64,000 nt of DNA from Terrabacter tumescens. GTDB taxonomy: Bacteria; Actinomycetota; Actinomycetes; Actinomycetales; Dermatophilaceae. This document shows positions 8,051-15,677 of the stretch, piece after piece (the stretch's first letter is position 1; every line of letters starts with the position of its first letter). The stretch spans positions 271,103 through 335,102 of the forward strand of contig NZ_BMNZ01000004.1 in NCBI RefSeq assembly GCF_014646815.1. Direction: 5' to 3'. The notes beneath the pieces were generated by a model. It did not search any database and had not been told where the DNA came from. It saw only the letters and a list, made by a program, of their open reading frames with translations. Both the position numbers and the translations under genes were made by a program.

Positions 8051-9328
8051 TCAGCTGGTCGGCTTGACGGCGAGCGTGACCTCGACGTCCTGACGCGAAC
8101 CGCCACGGATGATCGTCAGCTTGGTCTTGTCGCCGGCGGTCATCTCGCGGATCTGGGCGACGAGGGCCGTGGCGGAGTCGACCCGCTGGCCGTCGACGGC
8201 GATGACGACGTCGCCGTTCTTGAGGCCGGCGTTCGCGGCGGGCGTCCCGCTGCTCACGGAGACCACCTGGGCGCCGGCGCGCTTGGCGCTGCCGTCGGTG
8301 ACCACCGCGTCGCGGGTGCTGACGCCGAGGAAGGCGTGCTCGGCCTTGCCGCTCTTGATCAGCTGGTCGGCGATGGACTTGGCCTCCTTGACGGGGATGG
8401 CGAAGCCGATGCCGATGTTGCCGCTCTGGCTGCCCTGGCTCTGGCCGAGCGAGGCGATCGAGCTGTTGATGCCGATGAGCTCGCCCTTGCCGTTGACGAG
8501 GGCGCCACCGGAGTTGCCGGGGTTGATCGCGGCCGACGTCTGGATGGCGTTCGTCACGACCTCGTCACCGGAGGACTGCTGCTGCCCGAAGGGGGACTCG
8601 CTCGACGTGCCGGTGCTGACGGGGCGGTTGAGGGCCGAGATGATGCCGGTCGTCACGGTGCCCGACAGTCCGAGCGGGTTGCCGACGGCCATGGCCGGGT
8701 CGCCGACCTTGAGGGCCTCGGAGTCGCCGAGGCTGATCGGCGTGAGGTCGGACGGGCCGTTGGTCAGCTTGATGACGGCGAGGTCGGTCGAGGCGTCGGT
8801 GCCGACGATGGTCGCGCCGTAGGTGCGGCCGTCGCTGAGGGTCACGGTGATCGCGCCGTTGCCCGTGGCGTCGCCCACCACGTGGTTGTTGGTGAGGATG
8901 TGGCCGCTCTTGTCGAAGACGACGCCCGAGCCGGCCCCCGAGCCCTGCTGGGTCGTGACGTCGATGCTGACGACGCTGGGCGCGACCGCGGCTGCGACGG
9001 CGGTCCAGTCGGGCGCGGAGGCGTTGCCCTGCACGACCGTGGGCGAGCTGTTCTGGTTGGGGTTCGTCGTCGCCGTCGCGGTGGGCGTCGAGGAGGTGGT
9101 GCCGGTGTCACCGAGCTGGGTGACGGCATACGTCCCCCCGCTCGCGAGGACGGCGGCCAGCAGCGCGGTGACGGCGGTCTGCCCGACGCGGCGGTCGCGC
9201 TTCGGGGCGGGGCGGCTGCCCTCGCCCAGCGGCGGCGTCGGCGGGGCCGGGGGTGCGGGCGGTGCCGACTGGCTGTAGTAGTCGCCCTGCGGGATCTGCT
9301 GGGTGTGGTCCTCAGGTGCCAAGGTCAT
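8051..9328 (-). CDS. HtrA/DegP-like serine protease with PDZ domain
   Basis: A 425-residue membrane-anchored trypsin-like protease. A Pro-rich cytoplasmic N-terminus of about 45 residues precedes a single membrane helix at about 48-70. A Ser/Thr/Asn linker leads to the protease domain with the triad H149 (NNHVV), D182 (STDLAV) and S273 (GNSGG), followed by one PDZ domain at about 320-415. The start is ATG 9328, which has a strong GGAGGAG site; the frame extends 22 codons further upstream without signal. It lies 68 bp after the histidine kinase gene on the same strand. The order regulator-kinase-HtrA parallels mprA-mprB-pepD of mycobacteria, where the protease handles envelope stress. Confidence 0.95.
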   Translation of the reverse strand: MTLAPEDHTQQIPQGDYYSQSAPPAPPAPPTPPLGEGSRPAPKRDRRVGQTAVTALLAAVLASGGTYAVTQLGDTGTTSSTPTATATTNPNQNSSPTVVQGNASAPDWTAVAAAVAPSVVSIDVTTQQGSGAGSGVVFDKSGHILTNNHVVGDATGNGAITVTLSDGRTYGATIVGTDASTDLAVIKLTNGPSDLTPISLGDSEALKVGDPAMAVGNPLGLSGTVTTGIISALNRPVSTGTSSESPFGQQQSSGDEVVTNAIQTSAAINPGNSGGALVNGKGELIGINSSIASLGQSQGSQSGNIGIGFAIPVKEAKSIADQLIKSGKAEHAFLGVSTRDAVVTDGSAKRAGAQVVSVSSGTPAANAGLKNGDVVIAVDGQRVDSATALVAQIREMTAGDKTKLTIIRGGSRQDVEVTLAVKPTS

Positions 9329-9396
9329 GGCTCCTCCTCGCTCTGGTCTGTTGCCTCCATCAGACCTACCCAGCTTTGGACCCGGTTGTGGCATTC

Positions 9397-10920
9397 CTAG
9401 GAATCGGCTGTGCCTTGCGCTGCGCCGTGCAGCGGGCGCTCGTCCTCGAGCCGGGGCTCGGGGGCGGGGAGCTCGACGACGAACGTCGCGCCGCCACCGG
9501 GGGTCTCGCGGACGCTGACGCGTCCGTCGTGCGCCTCGATGATCGCGTGCACGATGGCGAGGCCGAGGCCGTTGCCGCCGCCCTTGCCGCGGCTGCGGGA
9601 GCGGTCGGCGCGGTAGAAGCGCTCGAAGACGTCCGCGCGCTCACCGGGAGGTATGCCGTGTCCGTGGTCGCGCACGTGGAGCGCGACGTGCCCGGTGTCG
9701 ACCCGACCGACGAGGATCTCGATCGGCGTACCGGCGGGAGTGTGGACCCGGGCGTTGGTGACGAGGTTGGTGACGACCTGGCGCAGCTGCCGCTCGTCGG
9801 CCTGCAGCTCGGTCGGCTCGATGGGGCCGTCGATGCCGGTGGCGACGATGTGCCGGTCGGGCGCGATGGTGCGCGCGTCCTGGGCCGCGTCGGCGGCCAG
9901 CACGGCGAGGTCGACGGGCTGCAGCTCGAGCGGGCGCTCGCCGTCGAGGCGGGCGAGGGTGAGCAGGTCCTCGACGAGCCCGCTCATCCGGTGCGCCTCG
10001 GACTCGATGCGGCCCATGGCCCCGGTCACGGCGTCGGCCGACGGGAGGGCGCCCTGCCGGTAGAGCTCGGCGTAGCCGCCGACGGCGGCCAGCGGGGTGC
10101 GCAGCTCGTGCGAGGCGTCGGCGATGAAGCGGCGCATCCGGGCCTCGTTGGCCTCCCGGACGGCGAAGCTCTGCTCGATGCGGGCGAGCATGGCGTTGAG
10201 CGACCGGGACAGCGAGGCGACCTCGTCGTCGGTGTCGGGCACGTCGACGCGCTGGGTCAGGTCGCCCACCGCGATCTGGGCCGCGGTGTCCTCGATCCGG
10301 GTCAGGGGCCGGAAGGTGCGGCGCACGAGGTACCAGCCGAGCACCGCCGTGATGATGAGGGTGATGGCCCCGATGCCGGCGGCGTAGAGCAGGAACTGGT
10401 TGACCGTCCGGTCGAGGGGCGTGAGCGGCAGGGCCAGGACGTAGATCTCGTTGCGCGTCTCGTTGAGCTGGGCGAGGGCGAGCCACTGGGCGTCGCCCTC
10501 GACGGACCCGATCTGGAAGGTGGTCCGCTTGGTCACCCTGGGGTCGTTGACCGTGAGGGTGGGCAGCTTGGCCGCGTTGGTCTCGGTGACGGCCTCGCCG
10601 AGGGAGTCGGCCTTGCCGGTGCGCACGTCGATGACGCGGGTCGTGAAGCCGGTGGGCAGCTGGGGGCCGGCCTCGGCGAGCTCGGCCGGGTCGATGGACG
10701 CCAGGCTCGCGGCGTAGACCTTGAGCTCCTGCTCCGTCTGGTTGACGAGGTAGACGCGCAGCAGGGCGCCGACGACGAGCGAGGTGACGGCGAGCGCCAC
10801 GGCGATGAGCCCGAGGGTGACGGCGAGCAGTCGCCAGCGCAGCGGCATGGTGCGCAGGCGGGACAGCGGACGCTCCCGGCGGCCCGGTGGGGCGGCGGGC
10901 TCGGCGGTCACGTCGACCAC
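9397..10920 (-). CDS. Sensor histidine kinase (envelope-stress type)
   Basis: A 507-residue two-pass membrane kinase. Membrane helices at about 30-53 and 160-182 flank an extracytoplasmic sensor of about 105 residues. A HAMP domain (about 183-235), a dimerisation domain with the phospho-acceptor H271 in ASHELRTPLA, and a HATPase domain with N, G1 (DHGHG) and G2 (GNGLGLA) boxes follow. GTG 10920 begins 4 bp after the response regulator stop, so the pair is one transcript. It phosphorylates the neighbouring regulator. Resemblance to MprB/TrcS is in layout; the specific stimulus is unknown. Confidence 0.95.
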   Translation of the reverse strand: MVDVTAEPAAPPGRRERPLSRLRTMPLRWRLLAVTLGLIAVALAVTSLVVGALLRVYLVNQTEQELKVYAASLASIDPAELAEAGPQLPTGFTTRVIDVRTGKADSLGEAVTETNAAKLPTLTVNDPRVTKRTTFQIGSVEGDAQWLALAQLNETRNEIYVLALPLTPLDRTVNQFLLYAAGIGAITLIITAVLGWYLVRRTFRPLTRIEDTAAQIAVGDLTQRVDVPDTDDEVASLSRSLNAMLARIEQSFAVREANEARMRRFIADASHELRTPLAAVGGYAELYRQGALPSADAVTGAMGRIESEAHRMSGLVEDLLTLARLDGERPLELQPVDLAVLAADAAQDARTIAPDRHIVATGIDGPIEPTELQADERQLRQVVTNLVTNARVHTPAGTPIEILVGRVDTGHVALHVRDHGHGIPPGERADVFERFYRADRSRSRGKGGGNGLGLAIVHAIIEAHDGRVSVRETPGGGATFVVELPAPEPRLEDERPLHGAAQGTADS

Positions 10921-10924
10921 CGCG

Positions 10925-11647
10925 TCAGGGCGTGGTCAGCTCGGGGGGCACGCGGAGAACGTAACCCACGCCGCGCTTGGTGTGGATGAGCGAGGGCCCG
11001 TCGGCGTCGATCTTGCGCCGGAGGTAGGAGATGTAGGACTCGACGATCCCGGACTCGCCGCGGAAGTCGTAGTCCCAGACGTGGTCGAGGATCTGCAGCT
11101 TCGAGAGCACCCGGTTGGGGTTGAGGAGCAGGTAGCGCAGCAGCTTGAACTCGGTGGGGGACAGGTCGATGACGCGGCCCCCGCGCCGCACCTCGTGGGA
11201 GTCCTCGTTGAGCTCGAGGTCGTGGAAGCGCAGGGTGGCGCCGTCGTCGGCCTGGCCGCGCGTGCGGCGCAGCACGGCGCGGATCCGGGCGATGACCTCC
11301 TCGAGGCTGAACGGCTTGGTGACGTAGTCGTCGCCGCCCACGGTGAGGCCCTGGATCTTGTCGCCCGTCGCGTCGCGTGCGGTGACGAAGACGATGGGCT
11401 GCTGGCGGCCGCGGTCGCGCAGGCGCCGCGTCACCTCGAAGCCGTCGACGTCGGGCAGCATGACGTCGAGCACGACGAGGTCGGGCTCGGACTCGGCGGC
11501 CATGGCGAGGGCGGTCGTGCCGTCACCGGCCGTCTCGACCTCGAAGCCGGCGAAGCGCAGCGACGTCGCGAGCAGCTCACGGATGTTCGGCTCGTCCTCG
11601 ACGACGAGCAGCCGGGCCTCTGCGGTCGGGGCAGTCTGGGTGTCCAC
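10925..11647 (-). CDS. OmpR/PhoB-family response regulator
   Basis: A 240-residue two-domain regulator. The receiver domain (about 12-125) has the acidic pair EDE, the phosphorylated D61 in VVLDVMLPD, and the switch residues T and K (VTAR, TKPF). The C-terminal winged helix (about 145-235) ends in RGVGYVL, typical of the family. It starts at GTG 11647. Two 11-bp direct repeats at 11669-11690 form a probable autoregulatory site, and the same box precedes htpX. It is the first gene of the regulator-kinase-HtrA operon. Confidence 0.95.
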   Translation of the reverse strand: MDTQTAPTAEARLLVVEDEPNIRELLATSLRFAGFEVETAGDGTTALAMAAESEPDLVVLDVMLPDVDGFEVTRRLRDRGRQQPIVFVTARDATGDKIQGLTVGGDDYVTKPFSLEEVIARIRAVLRRTRGQADDGATLRFHDLELNEDSHEVRRGGRVIDLSPTEFKLLRYLLLNPNRVLSKLQILDHVWDYDFRGESGIVESYISYLRRKIDADGPSLIHTKRGVGYVLRVPPELTTP

Positions 11648-11668
11648 GAGAACAGTGTCGGCACGTTT

Positions 11669-11690
11669 GCTGGGAGTTCGCTGGGAGTTC
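11669..11690 (-). promoter_or_regulatory. Tandem 11-bp box, probable autoregulatory site
   Basis: On the minus strand GAACTCCCAGC occurs twice in tandem, ending 21 nt before the response regulator start. It differs from the htpX box by one base in the shared positions. Being so close to the start codon it probably overlaps or abuts the promoter. Confidence 0.65.
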
Positions 11691-11731
11691 GTCGGATCCG
11701 CCCGGTCTCGATGGTGCGGCGGTCGGTGCCC

Positions 11732-11737
11732 TACCGT
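11732..11737 (+). promoter_or_regulatory. -10 box of TauE/SafE permease gene
   Basis: TACCGT ends 8 nt before ATG 11746 with no ribosome-binding site, consistent with a leaderless or near-leaderless mRNA. Confidence 0.4.
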
Positions 11738-11745
11738 GTGCGGCG

Positions 11746-12513
11746 ATGACCTCCCTGCTGCTGCCCGCCCTCCTCGGCCTCGTCGTCGGCCTCGTCATGG
11801 GCGCGCTCGGCGGGGGCGGTGCCGTGATCGCGGTGCCCGTCCTCGTCTACCTGCTCGACCAGCCGATCCGCGAGGCGACGACCATCTCGCTCGTCGTCGT
11901 GCTCTTCGGCGCGGTGGTGGGCCTGGTCTCGATGCGCGGCGAGGGACGCGTCGACTGGCGCACCGGACTCGTCTTCGGCGGCCTGGGCCTCGGAGGGTCC
12001 GTGCTCGGGGCGCGGCTCTCGGTCCTGGCCGACCCCCGCGTGCTCATGGCCGGTTTCGCGGTGCTGCTCGCCGTCGTCGGGGCCATCACGTGGCGCCACG
12101 CGCGACGGGACGAGACGGCGGCGCGACGCTCCGACGAGGTCTCGCTGACCCAGCTCGTCCCGACGGCGTTCGGGGTCGGCACGCTCACCGGCTTCTTCGG
12201 CGTCGGCGGTGGGTTCGTGACCGTGCCGGCGCTGGCGGTCGTCATGCGGCTGCCGGCGCTCGTCGCGACGTCGACGAGCCTCGTCGTCATCGCCGTCAAC
12301 GCCGCCGCGGCGCTCGCCACCCGGCTGCTCGGCGGCGGGGTGCCGGGCCTGCCGTGGGGCCTCGTGACGGTCTTCGCCGCCGCGACGGGCGCCGGCACCT
12401 GGGCCGGCAACCGCCTCGCGGGTCGGGCCCGCGGGGCGGTGCTGCTCCGGGCCTTCGCCGTCCTCCTCGTCGTGCTCGCCGTCGTCGTCGGGACCGAGGC
12501 CCTGCGCAGCTGA
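11746..12513 (+). CDS. TauE/SafE (TSUP) family permease
   Basis: A 255-residue integral membrane protein with about eight hydrophobic segments in two repeated halves. Each half begins with a glycine-rich motif (MGALGGGGAVIAVP near 19-32 and GFFGVGGGFVTVPAL near 149-163), the hallmark of the family. Members export or import sulfite, sulfoacetate or other small organic anions; the substrate here is not predictable. The gene is divergent from the response regulator and converges on the XPB helicase gene with a 3-bp gap and no visible terminator between them. Confidence 0.9.
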   Translation: MTSLLLPALLGLVVGLVMGALGGGGAVIAVPVLVYLLDQPIREATTISLVVVLFGAVVGLVSMRGEGRVDWRTGLVFGGLGLGGSVLGARLSVLADPRVLMAGFAVLLAVVGAITWRHARRDETAARRSDEVSLTQLVPTAFGVGTLTGFFGVGGGFVTVPALAVVMRLPALVATSTSLVVIAVNAAAALATRLLGGGVPGLPWGLVTVFAAATGAGTWAGNRLAGRARGAVLLRAFAVLLVVLAVVVGTEALRS

Positions 12514-12516
12514 GCC

Positions 12517-14169
12517 TCAGAGGTCGTCGGCGTCGACGATCCGGTACGCGTAGCCCTGCTCGGCGAGGAAGCGCTGGCGGTGCGCGGCGAAGTCCGCGTC
12601 GACCGTGTCGCGCGACACGATCGTGTAGAAGTGCGCGGTCCGCCCGTCGCCCTTGGGGCGCAGCACGCGGCCGAGGCGCTGGGCCTCCTCCTGGCGCGAG
12701 CCGAACGTGCCGCTGATCTGGATCGCGACGCTCGCCTCGGGCAGGTCGATGGAGAAGTTCGCCACCTTGCTGACGACGAGCGTCGTGACCTCGCCGGAGC
12801 GGAACGCGTCGTACAGGCGCTGGCGCTCCTTGACCGTCGTCTCGCCGGTGATCACCTCGGCGCCGAGCCGCTCGGCCACCTCGTGGAGCTGGTCGAGGTA
12901 CTGCCCGATGACGAGCGTCGGCTCACCGGCGTGCTGCTTCGCGAGCTTCTCGACGACGGGCAGCTTGGCGTCCGAGCACGACGCGAGACGGTAGCGGTCC
13001 TCGGGCTCGCTGACGGCATACGCCAGGCGCTGGCTCTCGGGGAGGCTGACGCGCACCTCCACGCAGTCGGCGGGAGCGATGTAGCCCTGCGCCTCGATGT
13101 CCTTCCACGGCGCGTCGAAGCGCTTCGGGCCGATGAGGCTGAAGACGTCGGCCTCGCGGCCGTCCTCACGCACGAGGGTCGCCGTCAGGCCGAGCCGGCG
13201 GCGCGCCTGCAGGTCGGCCGTCATGCGGAAGATCGGCGCCGGCAGCAGGTGCACCTCGTCGTAGACCACGAGGCCCCAGTCGCGCGCGTCGAGCAGGTCG
13301 AGGTGGGCGTAGGCGCCCTTCCGCTTCGTCGTCAGCACCTGGTAGGTCGCGATGGTGACGGGACGGATCTCCTTGCGGGCGCCGGAGTACTCGCCGATCT
13401 CGTCCTCGGTCAGCGTGGTGCGCTTGAGCAGCTCGTCCTTCCACTGCCGCGCGCTGACGGTGTTGGTCACGAGGATGAGCGTCGTCGCCTTGGCCGCGGC
13501 CATCGCTCCGGCGCCGACGAGCGTCTTGCCCGCGCCGCAGGGGAGCACGACGACGCCCGAGCCGCCGTGCCAGAAGCCGTCGACGGCGTGCTGCTGGTAG
13601 GGCCGCAGGTGCCAGCCGTCCTGCTGGAGGTCGATGGGGTGCGCCTCACCGTCGACGTAGCCGGCGAGGTCCTCGGCGGGCCAGCCGATCTTGAGCAGCT
13701 CCTGCTTGAGGGTGCCGCGCTCGCTCGGGTGCACGACGACGGCGAGGTCGTCGAGACGCTCACCCGTCAGCGGCTTGATCTTCTTGTGCCGCAGCACCTC
13801 CTCGAGCACTGGGCGGTCCGTCGTGCGCAGCACGAGCCGGGTGCCCTCCTCGGAGTCGGGGAGGCCCTCCTTCTCGAGGGTGAGGCGGCCGTAGCGGTCC
13901 ATCGTGTCGGCCACGTCGACGAGCAGGGCGTTCGGGACGGCATACCTGCTGTGCGTCATGAGGGCGTCGACGACCTGCTCGGCGTCGTGCCCGGCGGCAC
14001 GGGCGTTCCACAGGCCGAGGGGGGTGATCCGGTAGGTGTGCACGTGCTCGGGGGCGCGCTCGAGCTCGGCGAACGGCGCGATGGCGCGCCGAGCGGCCTC
14101 GGCGCTCGGGTGGTCGACCTCGAGGAGGAGGGTCTTGTCGCTCTGGACGATCAGGGGTCCGTCATTCAT
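12517..14169 (-). CDS. XPB/Rad25-type DNA repair helicase
   Basis: A 550-residue superfamily 2 DNA helicase, the bacterial XPB type. An N-terminal damage-recognition-like region of about 180 residues precedes helicase motif I with CGAGKT (about 211-216) and motif II DEVH (about 304-307). Motif VI is QEEAQRLGRVLRP. It unwinds DNA 3' to 5' with ATP and is thought to act in repair. ATG 14169 is chosen at the family start (MNDGPLIVQSDKTLLLEVD); the longer frame upstream is not conserved-looking. The helicase-associated WYL protein gene lies 1.5 kb away on the same strand; in Mycobacterium tuberculosis the homologues are adjacent (Rv0861c and Rv0862c). Confidence 0.95.
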   Translation of the reverse strand: MNDGPLIVQSDKTLLLEVDHPSAEAARRAIAPFAELERAPEHVHTYRITPLGLWNARAAGHDAEQVVDALMTHSRYAVPNALLVDVADTMDRYGRLTLEKEGLPDSEEGTRLVLRTTDRPVLEEVLRHKKIKPLTGERLDDLAVVVHPSERGTLKQELLKIGWPAEDLAGYVDGEAHPIDLQQDGWHLRPYQQHAVDGFWHGGSGVVVLPCGAGKTLVGAGAMAAAKATTLILVTNTVSARQWKDELLKRTTLTEDEIGEYSGARKEIRPVTIATYQVLTTKRKGAYAHLDLLDARDWGLVVYDEVHLLPAPIFRMTADLQARRRLGLTATLVREDGREADVFSLIGPKRFDAPWKDIEAQGYIAPADCVEVRVSLPESQRLAYAVSEPEDRYRLASCSDAKLPVVEKLAKQHAGEPTLVIGQYLDQLHEVAERLGAEVITGETTVKERQRLYDAFRSGEVTTLVVSKVANFSIDLPEASVAIQISGTFGSRQEEAQRLGRVLRPKGDGRTAHFYTIVSRDTVDADFAAHRQRFLAEQGYAYRIVDADDL

Positions 14170-14270
14170 CGTGTGGGGACAACTCCGAGCGTAGGTCGAG
14201 GTATTCCGGCGGCCCCTGGACCGCGCCGATACATCGAACCGGCGGCGAGGGGCCTCGTGTGGCGTGGTGA

Positions 14271-14276
14271 CAGTAT
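14271..14276 (+). promoter_or_regulatory. -10 box of HMG-CoA lyase gene
   Basis: CAGTAT ends 6 nt before ATG 14283 with no ribosome-binding site, suggesting a leaderless transcript. Confidence 0.45.
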
Positions 14277-14282
14277 GGGCGC

Positions 14283-15215
14283 ATGCGATCCCCACAGGTC
14301 GAGGCGGCGACGGGGCTGCCCCCGAAGGTGACGATCTACGAGGTCGGTCCGCGCGACGGCCTGCAGAACGAGAAGACCGTCGTGCCGGCCGCCACCAAGG
14401 TCGAGTTCATCCGCCGGCTCGAGGCCGCCGGGCTCGGCACCATCGAGACGACGTCGTTCGTGCCCGCGAAGTGGGTGCCGCAGATGGGCGACGCCGAGGA
14501 GGTGCTCGCGGCCCTCGGCGCCGACGGGCTCGGACGCTGGCGCCCCGCCCTCGTGCCCAACGAGCGCGGCCTCGACCGCGCCGACGAGCTGGGCCTGACC
14601 GCGATCGCCATCTTCGGCTCGGCCACCGAGACCTTCGCGCAGAAGAACCTCAACCGGTCGGTCACCGAGCAGTACGCCATGTTCGAGCCGGTCGTGAAGC
14701 GCGCGCTGGCCGACGGCATGTGGGTGCGCGCCTACGTCTCGATGTGCTTCGGCGACCCGTGGGAGGGACCGGTCCCGATCGAGCAGGTCGTCGACACGGC
14801 CGAGCGGCTCATGGACCTCGGCTGCCACGAGCTGAGCCTCGGCGACACGATCGGGGTCGGCACGACGGGCCACGTGCACCGGCTGCTCGAGGCGCTCGCC
14901 GCCCGGGGCATCGGCACCGACCGCGTCGCCGTGCACTTCCACGACACCTACGGCCAGGCGCTCGCCAACACCATGGCCGCCCTGCGCGACGGTGTCTCCG
15001 TCGTCGACGCGGCCGCCGGCGGCCTCGGCGGCTGCCCCTACGCCAAGTCGGCCACCGGCAACCTCGCCACCGAAGACCTCGTCTGGGCGCTGCACGGCGC
15101 CGGCGTCGAGACCGGTGTCGACCTCGACGCGCTCGTCGAGACGTCGGTGTGGATGGCGGGGCAGCTCGGCCGGCCCTCGCCGAGCAACGTCGTGCGCGCC
15201 CTCGCCGGCGCCTGA
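14283..15215 (+). CDS. mvaB: Hydroxymethylglutaryl-CoA lyase
   Basis: A 310-residue TIM-barrel lyase that splits HMG-CoA into acetoacetate and acetyl-CoA in leucine degradation. The catalytic strand reads VGPRDGLQNE (about 22-31). The metal-binding HFHDTYGQALAN lies near 219-230, and the signature loop GGLGGCPYAKSATGN carries the active-site Cys. The length is normal. It is inserted between the XPB helicase and its usual WYL partner, and no other leucine-catabolism gene is nearby, so it is a single-gene transcript. Confidence 0.93.
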   Translation: MRSPQVEAATGLPPKVTIYEVGPRDGLQNEKTVVPAATKVEFIRRLEAAGLGTIETTSFVPAKWVPQMGDAEEVLAALGADGLGRWRPALVPNERGLDRADELGLTAIAIFGSATETFAQKNLNRSVTEQYAMFEPVVKRALADGMWVRAYVSMCFGDPWEGPVPIEQVVDTAERLMDLGCHELSLGDTIGVGTTGHVHRLLEALAARGIGTDRVAVHFHDTYGQALANTMAALRDGVSVVDAAAGGLGGCPYAKSATGNLATEDLVWALHGAGVETGVDLDALVETSVWMAGQLGRPSPSNVVRALAGA

Positions 15216-15296
15216 ACGGTCCGACCGGCCGGAACGAACGCGGCTTTCGGCTCCAGGAGTGCGTCTCCTCGTGTCGGTCCGGCCGAGTGGCCCGCG

Positions 15297-15671
15297 TCAG
15301 GCCGGAGGCTGGTCCTTGGTGAGGTGGAGCAGCCAGTCGCGGTCGGTGCGGATCAGCGCGTAGCGCCGCGGCTCACTCCGGCCGTGGAGCACGAAGACGA
15401 TGCGGTGGTCGTCACGCGACTCCTCCTCCCACCAGCCGGTGTTGGCGACCGACTTGTGCTCGTCGGTGTAGCCGAGATGGTCCATCGCGTGGTCGTCGAC
15501 CGCGACCGCGAGCCGGTCGTGACGGCTCGACGTCGGCAGCCCCTTGGGCACCGCCCACGAGCGCAGCACGCCGTCCTCCTCGAGCCGGAGGTCGAAGTGC
15601 GGCCGCGGTTTCCGGTGGTCGTGGAGCACGTATGCCGGCCGATGGCCTTGGCGGGATCCCTTGCCTGCCAA
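15297..15671 (-). CDS. Stand-alone LigD 3'-phosphoesterase-like protein
   Basis: A 124-residue protein resembling the phosphoesterase (PE) domain of DNA ligase D, which trims 3' phosphates and ribonucleotides during end joining. The PHFDLRLEEDGVLRSWAVPKG segment (about 24-44) carries His and Asp metal ligands, and VDDHAMDH supplies another His. The middle differs from classical PE domains: the EG-rich loop is replaced by a GWWEEESRDDHRIVFVLHG segment. Translation begins at TTG 15671, 6 bp after the stop of the upstream WYL gene, so it is coupled to that gene. Solo PE proteins are known; a repair role fits the neighbouring XPB and WYL genes. Confidence 0.8.
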   Translation of the reverse strand: MAGKGSRQGHRPAYVLHDHRKPRPHFDLRLEEDGVLRSWAVPKGLPTSSRHDRLAVAVDDHAMDHLGYTDEHKSVANTGWWEEESRDDHRIVFVLHGRSEPRRYALIRTDRDWLLHLTKDQPPA

Positions 15672-15677
15672 GGCCGC

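Noticed and set aside
12580-14331. Long plus-strand frame opposite the XPB helicase gene
   Set aside because: It is the antisense shadow of the helicase gene, whose motifs I, II and VI are intact.
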